Below are positions 9,998-18,660 of a stretch of DNA of 64,000 nucleotides, in pieces (the first letter of the stretch is position 1; each line of letters starts with the position of its first letter). This DNA comes from [Leptolyngbya] sp. PCC 7376 (lineage in GTDB: Bacteria > Cyanobacteriota > Cyanobacteriia > Cyanobacteriales > MRBY01), in contig NC_019683.1 of assembly GCF_000316605.1 (NCBI RefSeq), forward strand, positions 666,036 to 730,035, given 5' to 3'. A model generated the notes under the pieces. That model made no database searches, was not told the DNA's origin, and saw only the letters and a list, made by a program, of their open reading frames with translations. Both the position numbers and the translations under genes were made by a program.

Positions 9998-10825
9998 ATG
10001 ACTTTGAAGCCTAATATTGCGCTTACGATTGCCGGTTCTGATAGTGGTGGTGGTGCTGGGATTCAGGCAGATTTACGGACGTTTGCGTTCCATAAGGTGC
10101 ATGGTACTAGTGCGATTACTTGTGTCACAGCTCAGAATACCGTTGGGGTGACGGACGTTGTCGCGATTAATCCCGCGCAAGTTGTCGCTCAGGTTGATGC
10201 CGTGGTGAGTGATATTGGCGTGCAAGCAGTTAAAACGGGCATGCTTCTCAATGAATGTATTATTGTGGCGATCGCTGCGCAAGCTGAGGCAGGAAAGTTG
10301 CCCAATTTAGTCGTTGATCCGGTGATGGTGTCGCGTACTGGAGTGGAATTGATTGATGATGCAGCGATCGCCTGCCTACGTAAAAAATTAGTTCCCCAAG
10401 CGAAAATTTTGACCCCCAACCGCTATGAAGCCCAGATCTTAAGCGGCATGATGATTAACACTCTGGCAGATATGGAAGTCGCTGCCCAAAAGATTTTGAC
10501 CTTGGGTTGTGAGGCTGTGCTAGTGAAAGGAGGTGCGATGGTCGGCGAAAATCAAGGCGTTGATGTTTGGTTTGATGGCGATCGCCTCGAAGTGCTCCGT
10601 ACTCAAACAGTTGATACGCCCCATACCCACGGCACTGGCTGTACTCTATCCGCAGCCATTACAGCTCAGTTAGCCCTCGGAAAAGAGCCATTAGAGGCCG
10701 TAAAGCTTGCGAAAAAATATGTCACCGAAGCCTTGCGCTTTAGCCTCGCAATTGGGAAAGGTACAGGGCCAGTCGGTCATTTTTATCCCTTGCTCGCCTA
10801 CGAGAGTTTCACGTCTTTTCCTTGA
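9998..10825 (+). CDS. thiD: Hydroxymethylpyrimidine (phosphate) kinase ThiD
   Basis: A 275-residue ribokinase-family enzyme that phosphorylates HMP and HMP-phosphate to HMP-pyrophosphate for thiamine synthesis. Visible signatures are the substrate-binding GSDSGGGAGIQADL (13-26), the VKTGML and DPVMVS motifs, and the C-terminal anion-hole PHTHGTGCTLS. Length is normal for the family. It lies 18 bp after ftsZ on the same strand and may be read from the ftsZ transcript; there is no functional link between the two that I know of. It is convergent with the next gene. Confidence 0.95.
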   Translation: MTLKPNIALTIAGSDSGGGAGIQADLRTFAFHKVHGTSAITCVTAQNTVGVTDVVAINPAQVVAQVDAVVSDIGVQAVKTGMLLNECIIVAIAAQAEAGKLPNLVVDPVMVSRTGVELIDDAAIACLRKKLVPQAKILTPNRYEAQILSGMMINTLADMEVAAQKILTLGCEAVLVKGGAMVGENQGVDVWFDGDRLEVLRTQTVDTPHTHGTGCTLSAAITAQLALGKEPLEAVKLAKKYVTEALRFSLAIGKGTGPVGHFYPLLAYESFTSFP

Positions 10826-10860
10826 TTGTCACATTGCAAAAAAGGAACCTCGGCTGAAAT

Positions 10861-11283
10861 TTAGTTAGTTGTAGGGATTTGCTGCGTATCCATATTGGGT
10901 TCTGCTGCTGCGTCTTCAGATTCTTCCTTAAAGACTTCTTCAGCGAGGAACATCCGAAAACATTGATCATCCTTTGCCATATTGCTTACCAGTGATTGCG
11001 CCATAGGGAAAAGATAGGGATCATCGAGGAGTTCTTGGGGAGGACGAGAAAATTTAGGGGCTAATTCTAAAAGTAGCAGTGCTGATTCGCTGCCATATTC
11101 AGCAATCAATTTGCCAGCCATTTTTTCATAGCCATCATCGCCAAAAAACTCGCCTGTTTCGAGATAGTCGGCGCACATTTCCCCCGCGAGAAATTCTCCC
11201 ATTTGCTCTGGGGTAGGGGATTGGGCGAAGGCTGAGAAAGGGGCGATCGCCGTGAAGGTTAGGGCAAGCAATAATTTTTTCAT
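10861..11283 (-). CDS. Small secreted protein of unknown function
   Basis: A 140-residue protein with a clear Sec signal peptide (MKK, hydrophobic core, cleavage after AFA-Q near residue 20). The mature part is acidic and has two cysteines (in EMCADYL and DQCFRMF) that could form a disulfide. The tail is disordered and Glu/Ala rich. I recognise no domain. It is probably periplasmic or extracellular. Confidence 0.7.
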   Translation of the reverse strand: MKKLLLALTFTAIAPFSAFAQSPTPEQMGEFLAGEMCADYLETGEFFGDDGYEKMAGKLIAEYGSESALLLLELAPKFSRPPQELLDDPYLFPMAQSLVSNMAKDDQCFRMFLAEEVFKEESEDAAAEPNMDTQQIPTTN

Positions 11284-11332
11284 AGTGCTGGATTATTAAA
11301 GATCTGCTCTCACTGTAGCTTTAGAGTTTGGG

Positions 11333-12688
11333 TTACGGCGTCAGGGAAATTTCGGACTGGAGGCGATAAAGGAGGGTGCGGTGATCGCATTGTTTGAGAA
11401 TTTCGCGGATGGTGGTGCTCGCACCGAGATTGCCCCAGCTACATCCTTGTTGAAGGTAGGTTTTGGTGACTTTCCCGATGATGTAACAGCCGTAAGCCGC
11501 GATGCCGCCCTGGGCTAGAGCCGCTGTGCCATAAACGCCGATAACACTGGGATTTAGGGTGATGGCTCCAAGTCCTGCTGTTCTCCCTAAACCGACGAAA
11601 AAACCGCTACCCAGTTCCATTGCAAATAAAATGCCTGCGCTCATAAGGATATTGCGCCATAGTTTTGTGGCTTCATGGCTGGTCATCGGCAATCCGTAGA
11701 GGCGAGCTAAGGCACGGATTAAGGCGAGGTCGGTAAAGGTTCCGGCAAATACATCGATGACACCGATGGGATTAAGGGCGATCGCCGTGGCTTTGTATTT
11801 GGCGTAGGTCCAGATTAAATCTTCCGCTTCCTGTTGACGGTGATCAAGGGTTTTATCAGCGATGGTTTGCTGGAGATGACGCGCTTGCACGAGAGCGTGA
11901 ATCGCCATTAAAGATTTGCCTTCTTGACTCAAAATCTGAAAAATCTTTTCGCGGAGTGGGTCAATCTGGGCATCGGGAGTCTCCCAAGTTTCCTCGATGC
12001 TGCCATCGGGATGTTCGATGCGGAGGGCGATCGCCTGGGGTTCGGCAGCAACCATCACAATTTCGTCAGTGGTGAGCGGAAGAGTGGTGTCATTTGTTTC
12101 TCGTCCGAGCTGCTGCAATTGCTGAAAAATGGCTTGGCGATCGCAGTCAGGATAGAGGTCAATCTTATTAAAGACAACTAGGATTGGTTTTTGCTGTTGA
12201 CGGAGTTCGTGGAGCGCTTCGTATTCAGTGCGAGTGATGTCCCCAGCCACAATAAACAAAATCAAATCGGACTCAGCAGCGACATCCGCGGCCATTTTAC
12301 TCCGCATTTCCCCCTCAATTTCATCCAATCCTGGTGTGTCAATCAGATCAATTTTGAGCTTATCCGTTGGTAAATCCCAGCGAATGGTCCGAGGATATTG
12401 CGTGACGCCATGCAAAGGACCAGTCTCTAAAATCTTGTTACCAAGCAGGGCATTAATAACTGCCGATTTACCACGGCTCACCAATCCAAATGTTGAAATG
12501 CGCAGGAGTTGGCTATCGAGTTTGGCGATCGCCTGTTGTAGCTTGTGGAGTTCTGGATGAACGGCGGCTTTCAGCTCTGGATCCGGTGGATAGTGCCAAT
12601 GGCGGCGCGTGTTGCCATACCAAGCCAATGCCTGCTGGAGACTCGCTCGGGCCAGACTAAAATGTCGCTCTTGTTGTTGACTATCCAT
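11333..12688 (-). CDS. GTP-binding protein with C-terminal DUF697-like membrane region
   Basis: A 451-residue protein of the Era/TrmE-like dynamin-related GTPase group. G1 is GLVSRGKS (68-75), G3 is DTPGLDE (117-123) and G4 is NKID (about 174-177), preceded by a helical N-terminus. The C-terminal 150 residues are Gly/Ala rich and hydrophobic (AGILFAMELGSGFFVGLG and similar), as in DUF697 proteins that associate with membranes. In cyanobacteria such proteins are commonly thylakoid or envelope associated. The GTPase assignment is firm; the cellular role is unknown. Confidence 0.82.
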   Translation of the reverse strand: MDSQQQERHFSLARASLQQALAWYGNTRRHWHYPPDPELKAAVHPELHKLQQAIAKLDSQLLRISTFGLVSRGKSAVINALLGNKILETGPLHGVTQYPRTIRWDLPTDKLKIDLIDTPGLDEIEGEMRSKMAADVAAESDLILFIVAGDITRTEYEALHELRQQQKPILVVFNKIDLYPDCDRQAIFQQLQQLGRETNDTTLPLTTDEIVMVAAEPQAIALRIEHPDGSIEETWETPDAQIDPLREKIFQILSQEGKSLMAIHALVQARHLQQTIADKTLDHRQQEAEDLIWTYAKYKATAIALNPIGVIDVFAGTFTDLALIRALARLYGLPMTSHEATKLWRNILMSAGILFAMELGSGFFVGLGRTAGLGAITLNPSVIGVYGTAALAQGGIAAYGCYIIGKVTKTYLQQGCSWGNLGASTTIREILKQCDHRTLLYRLQSEISLTP

Positions 12689-13018
12689 AAAGATGCAGTT
12701 TTTGCCGATGCCTCAACTGCCTTTTATTGTGCCTGATTACCGAGTATGTCAATGAAACCGTTTCAAAAGAGATGATTACGATATTGGCTCTCGGTGTCAA
12801 CCTTGAACTCAATGGCTTGTAAGTTTTTCTATTTATGTAGCCCTATGTGTGGGAGTAAGCATATTCCCAATTATCAGTGCCATAGCATAGGTTAAGTGCT
12901 TAAGTATTTTGTTAACTCAAAAGGTCTAAGTTGTAGGCAGGTAGCTTCGTTTTAGAGAATATTTTCTCTTGTTTTGAGTAGCGATAATTCAGAGCTATCA
13001 AAGGATGTCGGCAAACAT
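12689..13018. other. Non-coding stretch at the left edge of the accessory island
   Basis: No convincing gene on either strand. It contains the left copy (12851-12920) of a direct repeat whose second copy lies about 3 kb to the right. Composition becomes more AT-rich from here, consistent with a boundary between core genes and acquired DNA. Confidence 0.5.
12851..12920 (+). repeat. Direct repeat, left copy
   Basis: A 70-bp sequence that recurs at 15874-15935. The two share GGGAGTA, TTCCCAATTATCAG and GGTTAAGTGCTTAAGTATTT in order. The left copy has an 8-base insertion after ATCAG. Together they bracket the integrase remnant and the tRNA fragment. Confidence 0.75.
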
Positions 13019-13363
13019 TTAGAGCAAGTATGAGAGATTTGTCGGATATTGTGTTTGGATACAACGTAAAATTTTTCGGATGTCTTGAAATATCAGAGTT
13101 GCGGCTTTCAGATTATTATCTTGAGCCTCACTATCTAGCTGTAGACACAACTTCTGGATTTCTTCTATACAACAACATTCAGCAATCCCACGTAGTTGGC
13201 AGGAATAGGCAAGTAGCTCTTCCATCTCTTCTCTGTCTAGACTTGTTTGAAGACAATGAGAATAAATCGGCATTCTTTTAATAAATGTGTCAACGATATC
13301 TTGCTGAAAAGTCTCATCTTTCGGATGGCGCTTTTTTAATTCTTGAAAATCTATAAAGTCCAT
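13019..13363 (-). CDS. Hpt-like helical protein lacking the phospho-acceptor histidine
   Basis: A 114-residue all-helical protein. Its spacing resembles a histidine phosphotransfer domain, in which H-x-L-[KR]-G is the phosphorylation motif. Here the corresponding segment reads SCQLRG followed by IAECC, so the histidine is replaced by Ser or Cys. A good ribosome-binding site (GAGGTAAA) precedes the ATG, which supports expression. If the family call is right, it would be a pseudo-Hpt that binds receiver domains without transferring phosphate. No histidine kinase or receiver gene is adjacent. It could equally be a decaying gene in the degraded island. Confidence 0.55.
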   Translation of the reverse strand: MDFIDFQELKKRHPKDETFQQDIVDTFIKRMPIYSHCLQTSLDREEMEELLAYSCQLRGIAECCCIEEIQKLCLQLDSEAQDNNLKAATLIFQDIRKILRCIQTQYPTNLSYLL

Positions 13364-13823
13364 CGATTTTACCTCACTACATTTTTTGATATAAAGATAT
13401 TTGGTAGAAGGAAGAATCTGCTCTTATTGTGTAACATTTCTAGTTGTCTTAGAAACATTAACATGTCAGCCTTGCCCTGAAATATGCTTGACAAAAGCAT
13501 CTATAGTTTTGTTGAAAATTCGTAAAAAATGATTGAACTAAGATAATTGATGCTCTGTGAGTTTACCTATCTAATAGAAATAGATCATTCAGGAAAAATT
13601 ACATGTAGCAAAAAATACTTATTTCTCACTTCTTTGTTAACTCTTTAAATGATAGAGATTCACCTTTGAAAGAGAAAGAATTAAGGCTATTTATGATGAC
13701 AATATAATGTTTTTTTATCGTAAATAGCAAGAAGATCTGCTCGTGTCAACTTGAATCAGAGATTTTAGATAATGTCTGAAAAGTCTAGGGCTGTGTTTTT
13801 TCCGCTAATAGCCCCTTTGCATA
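13364..13823. other. AT-rich non-coding stretch
   Basis: No open frame with coding character on either strand. It holds the upstream region of the Hpt-like gene and otherwise nothing I can name. Confidence 0.45.
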
Positions 13824-14096
13824 TCATTTCCCTTTACTTTTAAATGCTCTAACCCTATGCGCATTAATAAAACGTCTCACCGAATTCTTAGAAAGATGAT
13901 TACGCTTAAAGTAATTACAGTAATCACCTAAACACTCGAACGCTTTACCATCCTCAGGAATGTCTTTACGTCTCCTTTTGTGAGTGATTTTGCCATTGAT
14001 TACTCACTTTCTAATCCTGTACTGCTGTGAAATCTCGGTAAGTTGACCCTGCTCAAACCAATTAGCTTTAGTCGGGATAACATGGATACGTCTTAA
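13824..14096 (-). pseudogene. Remnant of a small basic protein with an internal stop
   Basis: Read on the minus strand, one frame is open from 14096 to 13824 apart from a single in-frame TGA. It encodes segments such as PTKANWFEQGQLTEISQQYRI before the stop, and ITHKRRRKDIPEDGKAFEC then YFKRNHLSKNSVRRF after it. The basic, helical character suggests a phage- or plasmid-type DNA-binding or regulatory protein, but I do not recognise the family. Its position next to the att-like tRNA fragment and integrase supports it being cargo of a decayed integrated element. Confidence 0.35.
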
Positions 14097-14168
14097 TCAG
14101 CATTCGCTTCATCGATGAATGGCTTGTGAGTGACTATGTTTTTCTTTTAATGAGCTTGTTAAGCGGTA

Positions 14169-14210
14169 TGGAGAATAGGGGATTCGAACCCCTGACCTCT
14201 GCAGTGCGAT
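14169..14210 (-). tRNA. 3'-half tRNA-Ala(CGC) fragment, probable attachment site
   Basis: On the minus strand, 42 bases read from an anticodon loop (ATCGCAC) through the 3' anticodon arm (TGCAG), the variable loop, a full T arm (stem AGGGG, loop TTCGAAT, stem CCCCT) and the acceptor end ATTCTCCA. Sequence beyond the anticodon loop is unrelated, so no D arm or 5' acceptor strand is present. This is the signature of an att site left when an element integrates at a tRNA 3' end. The tyrosine recombinase remnant starts 79 bp away. The intact tRNA gene is not in this window. The alanine/CGC reading is inferred from the loop position. Confidence 0.8.
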
Positions 14211-14288
14211 AACTTAAAGATATCTGAAAGCCTTTGGTTAAGTAGTTAACGCCTTAACAACTTACTTCTAGAAATAGAATTCTGATAG

Positions 14289-15353
14289 ATGGCGAATCAA
14301 CTAGTTAGTGTCAGCAAGGACAAAGAAAAACTCAGATTACGGTATCGATACAAAGGAAAAGTTACATTTCTTTATTTGGGATTGACAAATACTCCCCCAA
14401 ACGCGGCGAAAGCTGAGCAATGCAGATATCACTTAGAGCAAGATTTACTTCATAACAGATATGAGCACCACCACCGGGAAAGCTACAGACCTGAATTCAA
14501 TCAAGTAAACGAATTCTTTGCACTTCCGCTTGATGCTCAATTTGAAGAATGGCTAGATACCCTCACCAAAAACAATGACCATCACAAAGCAGTGCTCGAG
14601 ATGCTGCAACGTGATAAGCCTCGCTCATTAGCCAATATCGATATGAGTCGCTATGCGCCAAAGACTTACAACACCAGACTGTCTTATTTGCGCTCTTTCC
14701 AACAGTGGCTGATTGATGAAGGGGTACTAGATAAACCTATCCTCAAACTTGAACCCAAAAAGACCAAGAAAACACTGTCAGGGCAACGCAAGCCACTGAA
14801 CAATCTTGAGATAGAGTCAATCCTTTGTTGGTTTGCCGAAAACTCTGACCAGTATTACGAGTAACTTCCTTGCTTATACTGGATGTCGCCCCGGCGAAGC
14901 TATGGGACTGAAGCGTAAGCATCTAGACTTCAACAAAAGAACAATCACCATCGAAGAATCTCTTAGTAAGGTTGATGCGTTTACGGCTAAACGAGTACAG
15001 AAAAGTACAAAAACAGGCTCAGTAACAATTCTCCCAATGGGTAAGACATACGAGACATTGAGTCAGTTCAAGGACTATGAATCTAATCAACTGTTATTTG
15101 TGAATTCAGAAGGCAACCATATCAATGATGCGAACTTCAGGAACCGCCACTGGAATAGATGCCTGAGGGAATTACACATAGAAAAACGAGTTCTGTACGT
15201 ATTGATCACAGTTTTGCCTCACGAGCTATTGAGCAAGGTATACCAATTACTCAGATTGCTTACATGATGGGGCACTCAGACCTATCGATGGTTACCAAAA
15301 CCTATGGTCATCTGATGAATAAGCCCACTGATTTACCTGACCTGCTTAATTAG
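14289..15353 (+). pseudogene. Tyrosine recombinase (phage/island integrase), two frameshifts
   Basis: Three overlapping frames together encode one integrase. 14289-14864 gives the N-terminal arm-binding and SAM-like core-binding domains. The frame reached near 14866 gives SNFLAYTGCRPGEAMGLK with the box I arginine and the KTGS beta-hairpin lysine. From about 15170 a third frame gives HSFASRAIEQG (box II region) and MGHSDLSMVTKTYGH with the second histidine and the nucleophile tyrosine. Two indels therefore disrupt the gene while all catalytic parts are still recognisable, so inactivation is fairly recent. It lies next to a tRNA 3' fragment, as expected for an integrase adjacent to its att site. 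Confidence 0.88.
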
Positions 15354-15427
15354 ACCTCAGCCTTTACAGTGACTACGTTTCGGAGTACTCCAGGTAGCTA
15401 ATTGCCCTGCGCGAATCTAATCTTAAA

Positions 15428-15595
15428 ATGAAAAATTCCCAATTCTTTGCCCTCGTTGTGTCGGTTTTTCTAGGGACAGCACTTAGAGCTGTGGCTTTAG
15501 AGTGTCTGCGAACAAATCAAGCACTCATCAGGGATGCGCTAATTGAATTAGTTCAGGAAATCGGATGCCCTATCTCACTGACGCTAACTAACTAA
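15428..15595 (+). CDS. Possible 55-residue membrane or secreted microprotein
   Basis: ATG at 15428, stop at 15593-15595. The product starts MKNSQFFALVVSVFLGTALR, a short basic start followed by a hydrophobic stretch, and continues with a mostly helical acidic tail containing two cysteines. It could be a signal-anchored microprotein or the 5' remnant of a larger gene. There is no strong ribosome-binding site and no recognised homologue. It lies inside the decayed island. Confidence 0.3.
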   Translation: MKNSQFFALVVSVFLGTALRAVALECLRTNQALIRDALIELVQEIGCPISLTLTN

Positions 15596-16109
15596 GGTTA
15601 GGTAAACGGTGAACGTACCTCCCCCAACCTTGCAAAGACCTGAAATTGATATCAATGGAGCAATGTCAAGCTTGCGAAGCACCGTAGGCTTGAGCTTTAC
15701 TTTGTGAGATTGATAACGATGATGGGTTAAAAGGTTGGGAAGCGGATAGGCCCTCACCTAACTTGCTGCAATATTTTACGCTCACTCAGCAACCCAGAAA
15801 GGTCAAGCCGCAAGCGGTTCTACGAAACCTTTACTGAACGCTTCATTTACTCCATTAATATCTTGCCAAGTTAGGGAGTAGGAACGTTCCCAATTATCAG
15901 CACAGGTTAAGTGCTTAAGTATTTTGTTAAGTCAAGCCACCTAGGTACTGGAGGGCATAGCGCATCTACCCCGTATTTCATTTGCACTACTTCAACCTAC
16001 ATATCTTGAGTACGTGACCAAATAAGCCTTTAAATCAGTCTGTAAGTACTGCTTTTAGTGATAGGTGCAGTGAGTTAAACGAATTCACGTTGTTTCAGAC
16101 TGAATAATA
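15596..16109. other. Non-coding stretch with right copy of the direct repeat
   Basis: No coding frame that I can support. It holds the right copy (15874-15935) of the repeat first seen at 12851, and ends at the left end of the IS1-family element. Confidence 0.45.
15874..15935 (+). repeat. Direct repeat, right copy
   Basis: A 62-bp match to 12851-12920, with the 8-base insertion of the left copy missing and a few substitutions. It may mark the boundaries of a duplicated or inserted segment. Confidence 0.75.
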
Positions 16110-16908
16110 TTGAGAGTTTCAAGAGAGTAATGTTAAACGCCAATTGCGCAGTAGCTCAATACTTCCATTCACTCTAAATTTCGCAAACAGTGCCATGCTC
16201 AAGTCCACCATGTGTTTTGATTTAGAGACGACCTTCGTCCTGCGATGAAACCGAGCAAACCAATGGCGATTGTCTGAGTTGTTTCTCTCAATTGCTATTG
16301 TCTCTTTCTTGCTAATGACATGAAAAGCATCTGGGTGATTCTCTAATAGCTGTTGATAGGGTTTCCAATTATCGGTGCAATAGACAGTGATTTGCCATTG
16401 CGATAACCGCTCTAGTAAATGACCTAAAGTTCGACTATCACGACTTCCCAATTCCCAGTCAATGAGTCGCCCAGTATTACGGTCATATGCTTTCCAGACC
16501 CAAAGTTTGTTTTTTTCTCTTGGATAAAATGCCATAGCTCATCTAGCTCCACCACGACAGCAGACTCAGGAGTGGGCTTTTCATAATTGGCTTCACCGAA
16601 ATCTCTTACCCAATTGAGCACTGATTGAGCTGATACACCGAGAATCTTGGCTGTCGCATTCATGGACATACCACTCATATACATCAATACAGCTTCTAAT
16701 TTCATCCAGAGAGGCTTGCCCCGCTCTTTAGAAAAGCTTGTAAATTGATAATTGCACTGCTTACACTTAAATCGTTGACGATTTTTAGCGAATCCACTTT
16801 TGATGATGTCTTGAGCATTACATTGGGGACAGTGAATTGTCATAGCGAGACTTCCAAGGAAACGACTCACTCCATTTTGCTATAGCATTACCTACTTGAA
16901 ACTCTCAA
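16110..16908 (-). mobile_element. IS1-family insertion sequence
   Basis: An element of about 800 bp bounded by imperfect inverted repeats of about 23 bp (16110-16132 and 16886-16908), with shared outer sequence TTGAGAGTTTCAAG. It carries overlapping insA/insB'-type frames on the minus strand. I see no target-site duplication (flanks TGAATAATA and GAAAAGAAC), so the flanks have probably been rearranged since insertion. A truncated membrane-protein gene abuts its right end. Confidence 0.85.
16119..16843 (-). CDS. IS1-family transposase (insA/insB' frameshift pair)
   Basis: The first frame (ATG at 16843, open to 16424) encodes a zinc-ribbon CPQCN...CKQC and a helix-turn-helix, the InsA part. 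The second frame (open to 16119) encodes the DDE catalytic part, with WVWKAYD, CTDNWKPYQ, ERNNSDNRHWFARF and a C-terminal helical tail. IS1 transposases are made by -1 frameshifting between two such frames, and the overlap at 16424-16535 fits that. Both frames look intact, so the transposase may still be functional. Confidence 0.85.
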
Positions 16909-17158
16909 GAAAAGAACAGCATTTGAGGACGCTAGACAACAGATCACGTCACTTCCACGCCCCGTCCAAAATTGGATGCTGTGGTTGAACGTCGTTTTCC
17001 TAGCTGGTTTGTTGTTCATTTCCAATCATGGTGCTGTCCGCTGGGCGATCGCCGCATACTTGGTCTGTTTTCCAGTCGCGGTCCCTTTTTATCTCTACAC
17101 CAGAGATATCGCGATGTCGGGTGTGCCTCACATTTTGTTTTGGACTCCGCTCTTGAGC
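16909..17158 (+). pseudogene. Internal fragment of an integral membrane protein gene
   Basis: An open frame between two insertion sequences encodes FEDARQQITSLPRPVQNW followed by at least three hydrophobic segments (WLNVVFLAGLLFISN, WAIAAYLVCFPVAVPFYL, PHILFWTPLL). It has no start codon of its own near the left end and runs into the IS630 terminal repeat at 17159. I read it as the middle of a membrane-protein gene cut by the IS1 element on the left and the IS630 element on the right. The family is not recognised. Confidence 0.6.
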
Positions 17159-17662
17159 TATAGCAGTGGTCAAAAGAGTTAAGACGTAGCAGAACGAAGA
17201 GTCATATCCATCGCATCTCTGAGAGATGGGCAGTGTTTGAGTTGCTTTCGAATGCGGCTTTTCAACCAAGACCAGCACCGCTCAATCTTGTTCAAATCTG
17301 GTGAATAAGGAGGTAGATACCATAGCTCACACTTCGCCTGTGCCAGAATGTCTGCGATTCTTCCCCCCTTATGAAAAGTAGCATTATCCAAAATTAAGAC
17401 CTGATGAGGTTTTAATTCTGGCAGTAAACAAGTCTCTGGCCACAGTTCAAACACATTACGGTTACAGGAGCCTTCTACTGTAAAGGGAGCAAACAGTTTG
17501 CCTTGACTCCATGCCGCAATCATATTGACTCTGCCGCGACGATTTCCGGACTTGAGGTCGTAGAGCCGTTCACCTTCGGGACTATAGCCATAATCGTAGT
17601 TTCCATCTCGCTCATCCAATTCCCGACTCATCGCAATAAATAATTTGTTCTGGTCTTAAGTT
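17159..17662 (-). mobile_element. Truncated IS630-family element
   Basis: The left terminal repeat (17159-17185, beginning TATAGCAG) resembles that of the intact IS630 copy at 18661. The transposase frame covers the DDE core: ILDNATFHKGG (second Asp) and LPPYSPDLNKIERCW (Glu). Upstream, the segment IIYCDESGI with the first catalytic Asp sits in another frame, so a frameshift separates it from the following residues. The element stops abruptly at the IS982 end at 17663 and lacks its N-terminal half, so it is dead. Confidence 0.82.
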
Positions 17663-18627
17663 AACGTGAGTTCTGGATAAGGAATGATAGGTCTAATCAA
17701 GCTGTAAAGAAGGTTTTTTGGGTTGATGGCAGTAAGCAATCAGCCCACACAGCAAGTTCACACAAAAGTTTGTGGGACTGCGATGTCGGGAATGTTCAAT
17801 CTGTGAGATGTTCTTCAGTTGGTCAATAACTGTCTCAATCAAAGCCCGCTTACGAGCAAAAAGTTTATTTTGATAAACCATCAAATGATGCTTCATATTT
17901 CGACGAGGTTTAGCCATTAGGGTCACCTCATGTTCCTCTTGAAGATGCTGGGCTAAAGATTGTGAGACATAGCCTTTATCGGCAAAGACTTTACCCCATA
18001 AGTCTTGCCATAACTCCACTATAGGTTGGCGGTCATCGGTATTTCCGGGCGTCACTTGGACGTTGAGTAATTCTCCTCGCTCATTGATGACCAGGTGTAG
18101 TTTGAAGCCGAAGAACCATCCCACCGAAGTCTTGCCCCTTGCCGCGCAACCTTCAAAAACACGGTGTTGAGAGATACGGCGATTATGGCAAACCTTGATG
18201 CTGGTGGCATCAATGAAGCTAATACCAGTGTATTGTCCGAAGCATCGTCGCAGATATGTACAGAGAGGAATCAAGCTCGAAAGTATCCATGTCACAAAGC
18301 GTTGATAGCTCACAGCTAGAGGAAACTCTTGTTGCCAATCGCATTTCACCTTGATGAGATAGAAATGCTTGAAATTTCGATAGTGAGATTGATGGAAAGC
18401 AATGAGAATAGTCATCACCTCACTCAGACTGAGGCTTCTCTGACGGCGACGGTATTTTTTGCCAGAGCTGAGTAACGCTTGATGCCATAAGGGTTCAAAG
18501 ACTTGGCAGAAATCATCAACATGGCAAAACAGAGCCTCTAGACTGGACATGGGAGAAAGCCGTGGATTCGTTACAACTTCCACGATATGGGCTTTCTCCT
18601 TTTCTTTCCTTATCCAGAGCTCACGTT
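17663..18627 (-). mobile_element. IS982-family insertion sequence, apparently intact
   Basis: A 965-bp element with 22-bp inverted repeats at 17663-17684 and 18606-18627 that differ at one position (outer sequence AACGTGAG, inner GGATAAGGAA). It carries one full transposase gene on the minus strand. Its left flank is the truncated IS630 and its right flank is the middle of a second IS982 transposase gene. No target duplication is visible, so the flanks were joined by deletion or recombination. Confidence 0.9.
17693..18550 (-). CDS. IS982-family transposase
   Basis: A transposase of about 285 residues from the ATG at 18550; an upstream GTG at 18583 is less likely. The DDE core is visible in ISFIDATSIKVCHNRR, SVGWFFGFKLHLVIN, VTPGNTDDR, FADKGYVS and a C-terminal ALIETVIDQLKNISQIEHSRHR, all characteristic of IS982 enzymes. 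The frame is uninterrupted, so this copy is probably active. Confidence 0.9.
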   Translation of the reverse strand: MSSLEALFCHVDDFCQVFEPLWHQALLSSGKKYRRRQRSLSLSEVMTILIAFHQSHYRNFKHFYLIKVKCDWQQEFPLAVSYQRFVTWILSSLIPLCTYLRRCFGQYTGISFIDATSIKVCHNRRISQHRVFEGCAARGKTSVGWFFGFKLHLVINERGELLNVQVTPGNTDDRQPIVELWQDLWGKVFADKGYVSQSLAQHLQEEHEVTLMAKPRRNMKHHLMVYQNKLFARKRALIETVIDQLKNISQIEHSRHRSPTNFCVNLLCGLIAYCHQPKKPSLQLD

Positions 18628-18660
18628 ACCAACGTTTTGTGGAGTGGATGCCTTCGACGT

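Noticed and set aside
14169-14210. Functional tRNA gene
   Set aside because: Only the 3' half from the anticodon loop onward is present; the D arm and 5' acceptor strand are missing.
16110-16908. Target-site duplication around the first IS1 copy
   Set aside because: The 8-9 bases on each side differ (TGAATAATA and GAAAAGAAC); the flanks have been rearranged.
17663-18627. Target-site duplication around the IS982 copy
   Set aside because: Left flank and right flank do not share a duplicated sequence at any plausible offset, so a simple insertion is not supported.
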